From contig JADJAK010000002.1 in NCBI GenBank assembly GCA_016704275.1, positions 186,001-250,000 on the forward strand: a DNA stretch of 64,000 bases. The letters run 5' to 3'. Positions 1 through 9,095 of this stretch are shown in pieces. Source of the DNA: Gemmatimonadota bacterium (lineage in GTDB: Bacteria; Gemmatimonadota; Gemmatimonadetes; Gemmatimonadales; GWC2-71-9). A program made the position numbers and the translations under genes. Under the pieces are notes generated by a model, which saw only the letters and a list, made by a program, of their open reading frames with translations, was not told the DNA's origin and searched no databases. Every line of letters begins with the position of its first letter. Within the stretch, counting starts at the first letter, position 1.

Positions 1-1
1 C

Positions 2-850
2 GATGGCGACCCGAGCGAGGGGCTCACAAGCACCGGCATCATCATCGGCACGCCGCAGTACATGAGCCCCGAGCAGGCGTGCGGCGACAAGTCGATCGAC
101 GCGCGCAGCGATCAGTATTCGCTGGCGGTCGTCGGCTACCGGATGCTCAGCGGCACGCTGCCGTTCGACGGCGAGTCGACGCGTGCCGTGCTCTATCAGC
201 AGCTGGTGGGTGAGCCGAAGCCGCTCGGCGAGCGGATGCCCGACCTCCCCGGCCCGATCAACGTCGCGATCCAGCGCGCGATGGCGAAGGAGCCGAACGA
301 GCGCTTCCCGTCGATGCGCGAATTCGCCGCCATGCTCGAGGGCGACAGCAGCCTCACCCTGACGCCGAAGCCGGGTCCGGGGATCACCCCCGGCAAGGCG
401 GCATCGTCGCGGCGCACGTCGATCCTGATGGGCGTGGTCGCCGCGCTCGCGATGGTGGGCTGGTACTTCTCCCAGGGCAGCCCCGCACCAACAAGCAGCG
501 ACGAGACACTCGTACCGCCCGCCGCCGTCACGACGGACCCGGCACCGTCGGGGACCGCCCTCGGCGCCGGCGCGACGCCGCCGGCCGCACCGCCGACCGC
601 CACGCCGGCCGGTGGGACCGCTGCCCCGAAGACCCCGCCGGTGACCAAGCCCGGGGCCAAGGGTGTGACCCCCGCCGCGCCGCCGGTCGTGACCGCCGCG
701 CCCGCCCCGACCAAGGCCCCCACCGGCCCGAGCTGCAGCCGAGCCGCCGCCAACGGCGACTGGCTCGGCGCGGCGAACGCCTGCGCCACCGAGGCGGCCG
801 CCGGTTCCGCGGTGGCCCAGCGGATTCTCGGCTCCTGTACGACCGGGGCA
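2..850 (+). CDS. Ser/Thr protein kinase, C-terminal part (5' end outside window)
   Basis: Reading from base 2 gives the rear of a Hanks-type kinase domain. The activation segment ends in GTPQYMSPEQ (bases 47-76), followed by the subdomain IX Asp in DQYSLAVVGYRML and the subdomain XI segment KEPNERFPSM. A single membrane helix follows (about bases 415-480), then a Pro/Ala/Thr-rich linker (480-730) and the start of a Sel1 repeat (AQRILG). The ATP-binding lobe lies upstream of the window. The raw frame stays open to 1228, but conserved sequence leaves it near base 834. One base is missing there and another in the G run at 845-848; restoring both joins this part to the Sel1 repeats at 855-1385. 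Expected role: membrane-anchored signalling kinase with an extracytoplasmic repeat domain. Confidence 0.85.
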
Positions 851-854
851 GCGG

Positions 855-1385
855 GTGACCGCCGACCCGGCCAAGGCGGTGGAGTGGTACCGGAAGGCGA
901 GTTCGGGTGGCGACCTCGAGGCCAAGATGGCGCTCTCCCGTCTGCTCGAGACCGGGCGCGGGGCGCCGGCCAACCAGGGGGAGTCGATCGCCCTCCTGCG
1001 CGAGGCCGCTGCGGGCGGGCTGCTTCGGGCCCAGCAGAATCTTGCCTTCCGCCTCGAAAACGGCGGCGGGATCAAGAAGGACGAGGCCGAGTCGGCGCTC
1101 TGGTATCGTCGCGCGGCGGAACAGGGCGACGTGGCCAGTCAGGAGAAGCTCGCAGAGTTCCTCGCCAAGGGCCGTGGGGTGACCAAGAACGAAGCCGAGG
1201 CGCTCGACTGGTACAAGAAGGCGGGTGAGAAGGGATCGGCTGAGTCGGCCTGGCAGGCGGCGCAGGCCTACTTCCGGGGCAAGGGGACGCCGAAGGACGA
1301 GGCGGCGGGGATGGAATGGCTCCGGAAGGCGGCCGCGCGCAACCACACCGAAGCCACCAAGGAACTCGCCAAGCGCGGCGGCTGA
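855..1385 (+). CDS. Sel1-repeat domain, C-terminal part of the upstream kinase (frameshifted)
   Basis: About 176 residues made of four to five Sel1-like repeats of roughly 36 residues: KAVEWYRKAS, ESIALLREAA, ESALWYRRAAEQGD, EALDWYKKAGEKG and AGMEWLRKAAA, with GRGV-type turns between them. Sel1 repeats are alpha-solenoid protein-interaction modules. A GTG at 855 could act as a start, but the repeat sequence already begins upstream in other frames (AQRILG at 818-832, then LYDRG at 835-848). The natural reading is therefore one kinase-Sel1 protein split by two one-base deletions 14 bp apart. A hairpin terminator follows at 1408-1441. Confidence 0.8.
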   Translation: MTADPAKAVEWYRKASSGGDLEAKMALSRLLETGRGAPANQGESIALLREAAAGGLLRAQQNLAFRLENGGGIKKDEAESALWYRRAAEQGDVASQEKLAEFLAKGRGVTKNEAEALDWYKKAGEKGSAESAWQAAQAYFRGKGTPKDEAAGMEWLRKAAARNHTEATKELAKRGG

Positions 1386-1407
1386 GCCGCCCCCGACCGG
1401 CAATGAC

Positions 1408-1441
1408 GAGGCCCCGCCGATCGTGAGATCGGCGGGGCCTC
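1408..1441. terminator. Hairpin terminator, probably bidirectional
   Basis: A perfect 15-bp inverted repeat, GAGGCCCCGCCGATC at 1408-1422 and its complement at 1427-1441, with a 4-nt loop. It lies between the end of the kinase-Sel1 gene on the plus strand and the 3' end of tRNA-Pro on the minus strand, so it can serve both. There is no clear T tract. Confidence 0.7.
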
Positions 1442-1447
1442 ATGACA

Positions 1448-1521
<74 letters not shown>

Positions 1522-1529
1522 GACTCCCC

Positions 1530-1976
1530 TCGGTTGCCCGTGAGGACACGACACCGGACCCCGAGTCGTTCGAGTGGGGCCAGCAGTCGCTCACGGCCTT
1601 CCTGGAGACGCTCCCTGCCCGCTTCGACGGGCTGCCGGGGGGCATCATCCTCGGCGGCTTCTCCCAGGGCGGCACGACGGCGCTGGGACAGCTCCTGCGG
1701 CATCCAGGCAGCGTGCGCGGCGTGATGGTCTGCAGTGGCTTCCTGGCCGACCATCCCACGGTCGCGGCGACCCCGCACACCGTGGGGACGACGCCGATCT
1801 TCTGGGGCCATGGCACCGCCGACATGGCGATTCCCCACGAGCATGGTGCGGCTGGCCAGCACGCGCTGCGGATGGCCAATGCGCGGCTCACATCGCACTC
1901 GTACGAAGGGATGGGGCACACCATCGGGTCAGCCGAGGTCGCGGACATGAAGGCGTGGCTGGCGGCGCTTGGGTAG
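1530..1976 (+). pseudogene. Phospholipase/carboxylesterase-like alpha/beta hydrolase, N-terminally truncated
   Basis: About 148 residues resemble the C-terminal two thirds of a YpfH/carboxylesterase-type hydrolase. The nucleophile elbow is GGFSQGGT (about 1654-1677), the Asp region is GHGTADMAIP, and the catalytic His is in EGMGHTI. The family is normally about 200-220 residues, and roughly the first 70, carrying the first strands and oxyanion loop, are missing. Upstream the frame runs straight into tRNA-Pro: its first ATG (1494) lies inside the tRNA and no in-frame start or ribosome binding site lies between 1522 and the conserved part. The gene looks cut at the tRNA by recombination or an assembly join. 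It is probably not expressed as an active enzyme. Confidence 0.65.
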
Positions 1977-2001
1977 TTGCGCCGTCGGGCCACGCCCGGC
2001 G

Positions 2002-2849
2002 TCACCGCGGGCGGACAAGGCGACGCAACGCGCCACGCAGTTCCCACGCCACCATCAGGCCCAGGAGGGCCGGCAACAGGGTCGCCCACCAGCGCCACGC
2101 CAACAGCACCCCGAGATCGCTGCCGAGATCACCTGCCGCACCCCCGGCAAGGCCGAACTCCACCGCCCCGACCCCGGCCGGGGTCGGGAAGATCAGTTGC
2201 CCATAGACCAGCGCGAACGATCCGAGCCAGACCACCTCCGGCGACGGAGGCGACGTCAGCCCCATCGCCAGCACGGGGAGCAGCGCGGTGCGTGCGGCCA
2301 CGTTGACGGCGGAGAGGGCGACGCTCATGACCAGCGCTCTGCGACGCATGCCCCGCCATGGAATGACATACTCTGCGATGCGGCCCCCTATCGCCGCCGC
2401 GATCCTCCGCCGCAGTCCGCTCGCGGCGATGCCCCCGATCACCATCACGGTCCCGAGCAGCACGAGCGTCGATTTCGACGCCGCGACCCGCTCGGCGAGT
2501 AACGGCCCCGTGCTGGCGAGCCATTCCGGCGCAGCGACCAACAGGAGGATCGCACCCATGGCGAGCAGGGTGGGCCATGCCGTGACCAGCTCCCAGCCGA
2601 TGGTCGCGACAATGGCGGGCATCCCCATCCCGGTCGCGGCGAGCCCTGCCACGCGCGCCGGCTCGCCCCAACCCGCATCGGCGACAGCACGGCGCCGGCA
2701 TCGGCCAGCAGATTGGCGCGGAGCGCCTCGACCGGCCGCAGCGTGTATCCGGCACTCGCGGTGAGGACGCGGAGTCGCCAACTCCGCGCCGCCAGATCGG
2801 CGGCGACGAGTGCCGCACAGCCGAGGTGCACCGCCAGCGGAAGGTTCAT
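2002..2849 (-). CDS. UPF0104/lysylphosphatidylglycerol synthase-type membrane protein (one-base frameshift)
   Basis: A polytopic membrane protein of about 282 residues with several hydrophobic helices and the C-terminal motif GQLIFPTPAGVGAVE, typical of the UPF0104/LPG-synthase transmembrane family often found next to glycosyltransferases. The N-terminus (MNLPLAVHLG... to LSPMRVG) and the rest (GEPARVAGLAATG onward) lie in different frames; adding one G to the GGGG run near 2666-2669 joins them. The ATG at 2849 overlaps the TGA of the upstream glycosyltransferase (ATGA), so the two are translationally coupled. Likely role: flippase-like or lipid-modification partner in the glycolipid cluster. 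The substrate is unknown. Confidence 0.75.
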
Positions 2850-4017
2850 GCGACCAAGCGACGGTAGACGTCGAGCAGCTGTCCGATGGCGGTGTCCCAT
2901 CGATGATGCCGGTCGACATGTGCGCGAGCGGCAGCGGCGAGCGGTTCGCGATCACAGTCCGATGGCGGCGAGAATCCCCTCGCCCAGGGCCGCCACGTCG
3001 CCGAGCGGCGTGAGCAACCCCGCCCGAGGCACGGACCAGTTCGGCGGCCGCGCCGTGGTCGACGGACACCACCGGTACGCCGGAGGCCAGTGCCTCGCAC
3101 ACCGCAAGGCCGAAGGTCTCGAACGGCGCGGGCGAGACGTAGAGGTCGAGGGCGGCGAGCAGGTCGGCCAACGCGTCGCGATCGGTCAGGTGCGGGCGCA
3201 TGATCACCCGTTGCCCTCGAGCCAACGCGGCAAGCCGTGCGGCCTGTGGCCCGTCGCCGACGCTGACCAACGTCGCCCCGCTCCGCCGAGCCACGGTGGG
3301 CCAGGCACGAAGCAGGACGTCCACCTGCTTTTCCGTGGCGAGTCGGCCCACGAAGCCGACCAGCGGACCCTCGTCGACACCGAGCTGCGCGCGCACCGCC
3401 TCCCGGCGTACGCGGCGACCCGGCGTGAACTGCTCCGTGTCGACGCCGAGCGTCACCCGCTCGATGCGCGCGACGCCCCACCGCTCGAGCTCGCGCGCAG
3501 AGAAGTCCGAGGCGGCGAGCGTGACATCGGCGAGCCGGCTCAAGCGGCGCACGTAGTCACCAATCGTGCGGGCGACCAGCGCCGGCCCGATGCCACGCCG
3601 TTCAAAATCGGGGACGACCAGACGCGGGAGATTGCTGTGGTAGTACCACGCCACCTTGGCCGGGTGGCGTCGCCGCGCGCGCGAAACGAGCCATGGGACC
3701 AGGTAGGCCGATCCGACCTCGACCACATCCGGGCGCTCGTGCGCGATGATGCGCGCCACGGTACGCGTCGCCAGCATCAGGCGATACGACGCAAAGGGGA
3801 TCGCGGGACCACGCAGTTGGTAGGTGCGGTCGCCGGGCTGTTCGCGAATGGCGTCCAGTGCACCCGGGACGACCAACGTGCGGCGCAGTGTCGGCCGCGA
3901 GGCGATGTAGCGGCCCTTCGCGTGCAGGTACGTGCGGACGCCGCCGCTGCGATCGCCGAAGTATTCCGAAATGTCGAGGACCGCGAGCGCGGCGTCCGGC
4001 CGACCGATGGCCGGCAA
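2846..4017 (-). CDS. GT4-family glycosyltransferase (two one-base frameshifts near its 3' end)
   Basis: About 390 residues of GT-B fold. The N-terminal domain carries ISEYFGDRSGGVRTYL. The nucleotide-sugar domain carries VGFVGRLATEKQVD, VSVGDGPQ and the donor-site motif SPAPFETFGLAVCEALASG (E-x7-E). After ASGG the frame must lose one G (run at 3018-3021) to read LLTPLGDVAALGEGILAAI. About 50 bp on it must lose a second base to read CDREPLAAAARAHV and the proper end. Both look like consensus insertions. The start at 4017 is TTG with AGGA just before it; no in-frame ATG is present. It lies between another GT4 gene and the UPF0104 protein, consistent with synthesis of a glycosylated lipid. Confidence 0.8.
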
Positions 4018-4080
4018 CGTCCTGGGGAAGCCGAGCGGCGGCGCGATGGTGGGCAGGGGAGCGATGGCGTGGCGCCCGGC

Positions 4081-5226
4081 TCAGGCCGCGTGATCGAGCC
4101 GCGCGAGCGCCAAGGCCCGCTCGTATTCCTGGAGCACGCCGGTGAAGATCGACTTCCAGTCGCGACTGGCGGCCGTGGCCTCGCCGCCCGCGGCGAGTCG
4201 TCGCCGCAGGGCGCGGTCATCGAGGAGCCGCCGCAGTCCCTCGGTCAGCGCCGTGGCCGAATCCGGCTCGACCATCCAGGCATTGACGTCATGCTCGGCG
4301 AAGTCGGTGACGCCCCCCGCACTGACCGCGAGCGATGCCACGCCGGAGGACATCGCCTCGAGCAGGACATTGCCGAACGTTTCGGTGCTCGACGGAAAGG
4401 CGAAGAGGTCAGCCGACGCGTAGCATGCCCCGAGCGGCAGGCCGGTACGCACTCCGGCAATCACCACCCCAGGTGGTGTCGCAGTTCGCAGCTCCGCCTC
4501 GAGCGGGCCCGCCCCGACGAGCACGAGTCGCGGATCGTCGGCACGAGGCCCCAGCTGGCGCCACGCCTCGAGCAGCAGGTCGAGGTTCTTCTCCGCCGCG
4601 AGTCGACCGACGTAGAGCACCATCGGCTGGTCGGGGGGCGAGGCCGAACTCTGCCCGCACCGCCGCGTCACGATGCGCGGGGGTGGCGCGCGGTCCACCC
4701 CGCGGCTCCAGAGCGCCGTGTGGCGAACACCGCGCAGGTGCAGGTGTCGCTCGTAGGGGCGCGACGGGCAGAGCACGCGGGTCGCGTGGCCATAGAACCA
4801 GCGCAGATACTGCCACCCCGCCGGCATCAGCCAGTCGAGGTGGTAGCGGGACGAGTAGCGCTCGTAGTCGGTGTGCGCCGAGGCAATCACCGGGAGGTCG
4901 AACTCACGCGCGAGTCGGATCCCCGTGGTGCCCATGGCGAACTCTGTCGCCACGTGGACGAGGTCCGGCCGGAACGCGGCGAAGTCCGCGCGGATCGCCG
5001 GCCACTCCGGAAAGCCCCAACGGACGTCCGGGTAGAGAAAGAGCCGTCGCGACGGCGTGCGACAGATGTTGGGGTCGTCGACGTGGCCTGGCGCGAGCGG
5101 GTAGTCGGGGGCGTAGACCCGCACCACATGCCCTCGCTGCTCCAGGGCCGCCACGAGACGCTGCAGCACGAGGGAGACGCCGCTCACCATCGGCCGGTAG
5201 ACTTCGGAGAAGATCGCGATGCGCAT
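4081..5226 (-). CDS. GT4-family glycosyltransferase (MgtA/PimB-like)
   Basis: About 381 residues. The N-terminus MRIAIFSEVYRPMVSGVS is typical of alpha-mannosyl and sulfoquinovosyl transferases of family GT4, followed by ATEFAMGTTG and AHTDYERY. The donor domain carries LYVGRLAAEKNLD, LVGAGPLE and FPSSTETFGNVLLEAMSSG. Between about 4635 and 4690 the sequence reads badly in the main frame, but HRDAAVRAEFGLAP appears in the next frame. A missing C in the C run near 4680 and an extra C in the run near 4634-4638 would restore a clean protein. A start at 5226 is preferred over 5235 because the conserved N-terminus begins there. Sugar donor and acceptor cannot be read from sequence. Confidence 0.8.
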   Translation of the reverse strand: MRIAIFSEVYRPMVSGVSLVLQRLVAALEQRGHVVRVYAPDYPLAPGHVDDPNICRTPSRRLFLYPDVRWGFPEWPAIRADFAAFRPDLVHVATEFAMGTTGIRLAREFDLPVIASAHTDYERYSSRYHLDWLMPAGWQYLRWFYGHATRVLCPSRPYERHLHLRGVRHTALWSRGVDRAPPPRIVTRRCGQSSASPPDQPMVLYVGRLAAEKNLDLLLEAWRQLGPRADDPRLVLVGAGPLEAELRTATPPGVVIAGVRTGLPLGACYASADLFAFPSSTETFGNVLLEAMSSGVASLAVSAGGVTDFAEHDVNAWMVEPDSATALTEGLRRLLDDRALRRRLAAGGEATAASRDWKSIFTGVLQEYERALALARLDHAA

Positions 5227-5301
5227 GCGAAGCAAGCTCTCGGCGGCGCGTCACATCGGCGTGACAAGCACGACACAAGTTGCGCCACACTGCGGCACAC
5301 C

Positions 5302-5820
5302 TCACCACAACATGGCGACGCCTGCCACCGTGGCCAGCGCAATGACCTGCCCCATCAGGACGTCGCCAGGATAGTGGACCCCCAGGGCAACACGACTCCA
5401 GCCGATCAGCACTGCCGCCGGCACGAGCAGTGGAGCGAGGCCGGGCCAGGCCAGCGCATAGCTCAGCGCGACCGCCAGCGCCGCGGTCGCGTGACCGGAG
5501 GGAAAGGAGAAGCGATCGGGGCAGCGAATCAGGGCGGTGGCATCGGGACGTTCCCGATTCACCATCCGCTTGAGCGCCTGCACAAGCAGATGGGAGATCG
5601 TCAACGCCAGGGCTGCCCGGATGCTGATGGCACGAGGCCACGGCACGACAAGCAGTGGGATCAGCACACTGGCGATCGTCACGACCGCACCGCCGGCATG
5701 CGTGACGACGATCCATCCGCGACGATGCGCGTCGCCGGCGTGCTCGCCGAGCGACCACCGATCCAGCAGCCGGCGATCATGCGTGTCCAGCTGTTGCATC
5801 ACGCGCAGCGGAATCGTCAC
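5302..5820 (-). CDS. PAP2-family (phosphatidic acid phosphatase type 2) membrane phosphatase
   Basis: 172 residues with several membrane helices and the three PAP2 signature motifs: KRMVNRERP, FPSGHATA and SRVALGVHYPGDVLMG, which supply the catalytic His residues and phosphate-binding Arg and Lys. Such enzymes dephosphorylate lipid phosphates or polyprenyl pyrophosphates at the membrane. The GTG at 5820 overlaps the TGA of the upstream phosphodiesterase (GTGA), so the genes are coupled. A second possible start is the ATG at 5799. The neighbouring glycosyltransferases suggest that it recycles a lipid carrier or trims a lipid acceptor. Confidence 0.85.
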   Translation of the reverse strand: MTIPLRVMQQLDTHDRRLLDRWSLGEHAGDAHRRGWIVVTHAGGAVVTIASVLIPLLVVPWPRAISIRAALALTISHLLVQALKRMVNRERPDATALIRCPDRFSFPSGHATAALAVALSYALAWPGLAPLLVPAAVLIGWSRVALGVHYPGDVLMGQVIALATVAGVAMLW

Positions 5821-6674
5821 GCGGCCACCGCCGTCGCGATGCGCGGCGCCGACGTGAAGGCCTCGCGGAGCGGCCGCCCGCTCCAGCCGCTCGGCGGCGC
5901 AATGCCGAAGAGCCAGGGGATGGTGGCACAGACATCGATCGGCGAGCTGCCACCCGGCAACTCGCCGCGTCGCACCTGCCCGCCGGCCATCATGATCGGA
6001 ATGGTGACGTCGTGCGGGTGCGTGCTGTCGTGATCATCGTGTCGCTGGCCGCCGCCGCCGTGGTCCGCCAGCGCGATCAGCACGGCGCGTGGGTCGTGGA
6101 GGACTCCGCTGACGTCGAGCAGCCGCGCCATCGCCGCGTCGAGTCGGCGCGCCGCGGCCCGATAGTGGGGGGACATCCACCCCCACGCGTGGCCCGCCTG
6201 ATCGGCATCGGGCCAGTGCAGGTACGTCACGCCGCGGGTCGCTGCGCGAAGGGTTGCCACGGCCCGATCGAGGATGCCCTCCGCCTCGTGTCCGCCGAAG
6301 ATCGTCCGCATGCCGAGCTGCGCCGCGAGCAGCGTCCCGAGCGTGCGCGTTCCCCACGGCAGGGCGCGCATGTGCCCCACCATCGGCACGCCGCCGGTGG
6401 CCAACGCGCGTGGCAGGAGCGTCAATCGATGACCGAGCCGAGGACGCAGCGTCGTCTCCCCGACGATCCCGTGCACCGTCGGATCAACCCCCGTGAAGAG
6501 CGAGGCGAGTGCCGCCGCGGTCACGCTGGGCTGCACCGTCGTGCCGGAGAGGGTGTGGCTGCCCGACGTGGCCAGCCCGCTCAGGCAGGGGAGCCAATTG
6601 GGGGTGATGAGCTCGGGGCGCAACCCGTCGAGCACGACGAGAATCACGCGTTCGATGCCACTGGGAGCGGACAC
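5817..6674 (-). CDS. Alkaline phosphatase superfamily phosphodiesterase (nucleotide pyrophosphatase-like)
   Basis: 285 residues. VILVVLDGLRPELI supplies a metal-binding Asp, SGTTVQPSVTAAALAS the presumed nucleophile region, DADQAGHAWG and IALADHGGGG the remaining metal ligands. This pattern is that of type I phosphodiesterase/nucleotide pyrophosphatase proteins. The open frame continues far upstream, but homology starts at the GTG at 6674 (VSAPSGIERV). No signal peptide is evident. It heads the minus-strand run phosphodiesterase, PAP2, GT4, GT4, UPF0104, and is divergent from another GT4 gene at 6855. Substrate unknown; removal of a phospho-head-group from a lipid or sugar donor would fit. 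Confidence 0.75.
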   Translation of the reverse strand: MSAPSGIERVILVVLDGLRPELITPNWLPCLSGLATSGSHTLSGTTVQPSVTAAALASLFTGVDPTVHGIVGETTLRPRLGHRLTLLPRALATGGVPMVGHMRALPWGTRTLGTLLAAQLGMRTIFGGHEAEGILDRAVATLRAATRGVTYLHWPDADQAGHAWGWMSPHYRAAARRLDAAMARLLDVSGVLHDPRAVLIALADHGGGGQRHDDHDSTHPHDVTIPIMMAGGQVRRGELPGGSSPIDVCATIPWLFGIAPPSGWSGRPLREAFTSAPRIATAVAA

Positions 6675-6854
6675 GGCAGGCCTCCTCGGAAAAGAGCGCG
6701 GGGCGTGACACGCATGAATGTGGCGGCCGATCAGCACGATCGGATCACGACGGGGTCGCGGCCGCGTCGCGCTCCAATCCCGATCAGGTACATCGGCACG
6801 AAGCCGTGACGCAATCGTCGCCGATTCGTGCGCGAGGCCGTGGAGACTGTGGGC

Positions 6855-8033
6855 ATGACTCGCCCCCCTCGCCTCCTGGTCTGTGCCGACACCTACCCCC
6901 CGCAGGTCAACGGGGTCTCCGTGGTCACCGCGCTCTCCGTCGAGGGGCTGCACCGACGCGGGTGGGAGGTCGCGGTGATCTCGCCGCGCTATCCGGCAGA
7001 CGCGTCCGACGTCTTTCGCGATGTGGCGCACGAGGGCTCGCGCTCGCTGAGCGTCCGCGTGCGCAGCGTGCCGATGCCGGGCTACCCCGAGATTCGCGTC
7101 GCCGCCCCGTGTCGCACCGCGGTGCGTTCCCTCATTCAGCGCTTCCGTCCCGACGTGGTCCACTCCGCCACCGAGTTCATGATCGGCTGGACCGGACAGC
7201 GCGAGGCCGCCCGGCATGGACTCCCGGCCGTCTCCTCGTACCACACGGACTTCTCGCGCTACACCGAGGCGTACGGCGTCCCTCGCCTGCGACCCGCCGT
7301 GCAGCGCTATCTGGCGCGTTTCCATCGCCGCAGCGCGCGCGTCTACACCCCGGGCATGGTCGCCCGGGACGAGCTGGCGGCCTTGGGTGTGTCGCGAGTC
7401 GAGGTCTGGGGGCGGGGCGTCGACCTCGTGCAATTCAACGAAGCGCAGCGCAATCCCGCGACGGTCCGGCTTCCCGGAGTCGACCCCGAGGCGTTCGTCT
7501 TCCTGCATGTGGGACGGCTCGCTGCGGAGAAGGGCGTCGACAGGATCCTCGACGCGTACCGCCTCGCGAGCAGCAGCCTCGCGGGCCGCCGCCCAGTGCA
7601 TCTGATCGTCGCGGGCGACGGGCCGGTACTCCCCGCCCTTCGTGGCGCTGCTCCCGCCGGGGTGACGTTCCTCGGCAATCTCGATCGACTGAAGGCCCTG
7701 CCGGCCCTCTATGCCAGCGCCGATGCCTTTCTCTTCGCCTCGCACACCGAGACGCTCGGCCTGGTGATCCTCGAGGCGATGGCGAGCGGGCTCCCGGTGA
7801 TCGCCGCACCGGCGGGCGGGGTCGCCGACCACCTGCGCCATGAGGAGAATGGGCTGGCCTACCCGCCCGGCGACGTGACCGCGATGGCCGAAGCGATCGA
7901 ACGGCTGGCGACGAACCCGGCACTGCGGACTCGGTTGGCGCAGGGTGCCCGTCGCACTGCCGAGGCCCTTTCCTGGGAGTCCGAGCTGGACCGCCTGGCC
8001 GCGAGTTACGGCGAAGTGATCCGAGGGGACTGA
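6855..8033 (+). CDS. GT4-family glycosyltransferase
   Basis: 392 residues. The N-terminal motif ADTYPPQVNGVSVVT matches the GT4 group of MgtA/SQDG-synthase-like enzymes, followed by SATEFMIGWTG and SSYHTDFSRY. The donor domain carries LHVGRLAAEKGVDRIL, IVAGDGPVLP and FASHTETLGLVILEAMASG. The ATG at 6855 is chosen over 6828 because conserved sequence starts just after it. It is a diverged relative of the gene at 4081-5226, sharing the same order of motifs, and is transcribed away from it. A hairpin terminator lies 7 bp past the stop. Confidence 0.9.
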   Translation: MTRPPRLLVCADTYPPQVNGVSVVTALSVEGLHRRGWEVAVISPRYPADASDVFRDVAHEGSRSLSVRVRSVPMPGYPEIRVAAPCRTAVRSLIQRFRPDVVHSATEFMIGWTGQREAARHGLPAVSSYHTDFSRYTEAYGVPRLRPAVQRYLARFHRRSARVYTPGMVARDELAALGVSRVEVWGRGVDLVQFNEAQRNPATVRLPGVDPEAFVFLHVGRLAAEKGVDRILDAYRLASSSLAGRRPVHLIVAGDGPVLPALRGAAPAGVTFLGNLDRLKALPALYASADAFLFASHTETLGLVILEAMASGLPVIAAPAGGVADHLRHEENGLAYPPGDVTAMAEAIERLATNPALRTRLAQGARRTAEALSWESELDRLAASYGEVIRGD

Positions 8034-8039
8034 ACGCAC

Positions 8040-8065
8040 AACGGCGTCTCCGAGGAGACGCCGTT
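8040..8065. terminator. Hairpin terminator
   Basis: A perfect 11-bp stem, AACGGCGTCTC at 8040-8050 and its complement at 8055-8065, with a CGAG tetraloop. It starts just after the glycosyltransferase stop and faces the 3' end of tRNA-Thr on the other strand, so it may act in both directions. Confidence 0.75.
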
Positions 8066-8100
8066 GCGGGTGTTGCGAGGTTTTTGTGCATCGACAGCAG

Positions 8101-8172
8101 AGCCACTGGTCAGATTTGAACTGACGACCGCTCGATTACGAATCGAGTGCTCTACCCCTGAGCTACAGTGGC
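8101..8172 (-). tRNA. tRNA-Thr (anticodon CGT)
   Basis: Minus-strand cloverleaf with acceptor GCCACTG/CAGTGGC, a D arm with GCTCAGGGGTAGAGC, and an anticodon stem CTCGA/TCGAG around TTCGTAA, giving CGT. The T arm has AGTTCAAATCTGA. The discriminator is U, which is less usual for Thr. CCA is not encoded. Confidence 0.93.
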
Positions 8173-8184
8173 AGGCTCATTCGA

Positions 8185-8266
8185 TGCCCTGGCGCGGATT
8201 CGAACCGCGACGCCTTGCGGCACTACCCCCTCAAGATAGCGTGTCTACCAGTTTCACCACCAGGGC
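8185..8266 (-). tRNA. tRNA-Leu (anticodon GAG)
   Basis: Minus-strand class II tRNA with a long variable arm (about TGCCGCAAGGCG). The acceptor is GCCCTGG/CCAGGGC with discriminator A. The anticodon stem CTATC/GGTAG encloses TTGAGGG, giving GAG. The T arm is GCGGTTCGAATCCGC. It lies 12 bp upstream of tRNA-Thr, so the two are probably co-transcribed. Confidence 0.95.
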
Positions 8267-8302
8267 GCAGCGGGGAGAACATAGTGGCCGCTGCGCCGGG
8301 GG

Positions 8303-8923
8303 TCAACGCCCGCGGCCGCCCGTCTGGAAGGTCACCTGGACGCCGATGTTCATGACCCGCTCGGTGAGCGTCGGCTCATTCCGCCGGGTGAAGCTGCCCT
8401 GATAGAAGTCGACCATCGGCCCGAGGCCCACGGCGCGCGAGAGGGCGATGTCGTAGCCCGCGCCCACGTTCCACGCGAATCCGGTCTCATAGCTGCTGGA
8501 GCCGTTGTTGTAATCGATGCCGCTCCGGGCCATGCCGCCACCGCCCTTCACGTACAGGCCCGCGTCACGCATCGGGTAGATCTGGGCGCTGATCAGGAAG
8601 GCCGCGAAGCTCTCGGTGCCCTCGGGGACCTCGCTGCCCCACGCGAAGATCTCGCCACCGATCCGGGTGGTGGGGTTTGGCGTGCCACCGAACCGGAGGG
8701 AGATGGTCGGCTTGGTCAGGCCGTCGGTGTAGTTGAGGCCGTCGCTGTACTTGTAGGACTCGCGACCGGCGCCGAGACCGGCACCGAAGTAGAAGCCGCC
8801 ACGGGCGGCCTCGGGGGCGAGTTCCACGATGCCACGGTCGCGGTCGCGACGCTGGGCGGCCAAGGGCGAAGTGGTGCTGGCCGCGAGGGCGAGCAGGGCG
8901 AGAATCAGCATGGGACGACGCAT
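8303..8923 (-). CDS. Outer-membrane beta-barrel protein
   Basis: 206 residues. There is a signal peptide of about 23 residues ending in PLAAQ, then alternating amphipathic strands with Gly and aromatic residues (GGFYFGAGLGAG, AGLYVKGGGGMAR, AWNVGAGYDIALS, MNIGVQVTFQ). This is the pattern of an 8-stranded OmpA/OmpW-like barrel with no peptidoglycan-binding domain. A GGAGAG ribosome binding site precedes the ATG. Specific function cannot be assigned. Confidence 0.75.
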   Translation of the reverse strand: MRRPMLILALLALAASTTSPLAAQRRDRDRGIVELAPEAARGGFYFGAGLGAGRESYKYSDGLNYTDGLTKPTISLRFGGTPNPTTRIGGEIFAWGSEVPEGTESFAAFLISAQIYPMRDAGLYVKGGGGMARSGIDYNNGSSSYETGFAWNVGAGYDIALSRAVGLGPMVDFYQGSFTRRNEPTLTERVMNIGVQVTFQTGGRGR

Positions 8924-9095
8924 CGTCGGCTCTCCAGAGCATGTCGTGTCGGTGATACAATGCCGCCTGTGGCGGCCGGGACGTTCCAGTCAGGAGCAGG
9001 GCCTGTGCCACTGCGATATCTTCCATCGCCACAACAGCTTGGCGATTTTCGGGGCGAGTCCGCTCCGGTCGGACTGTCCTCTCGGAGGGTCACTG

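Noticed and set aside
2713..6033. A 1106-residue open frame on the plus strand across the glycosyltransferase cluster
   Set aside because: It is antisense to genes with clear GT4 and PAP2 motifs, is Arg/His/Gln-rich without any domain, and arises from GC-rich third positions.
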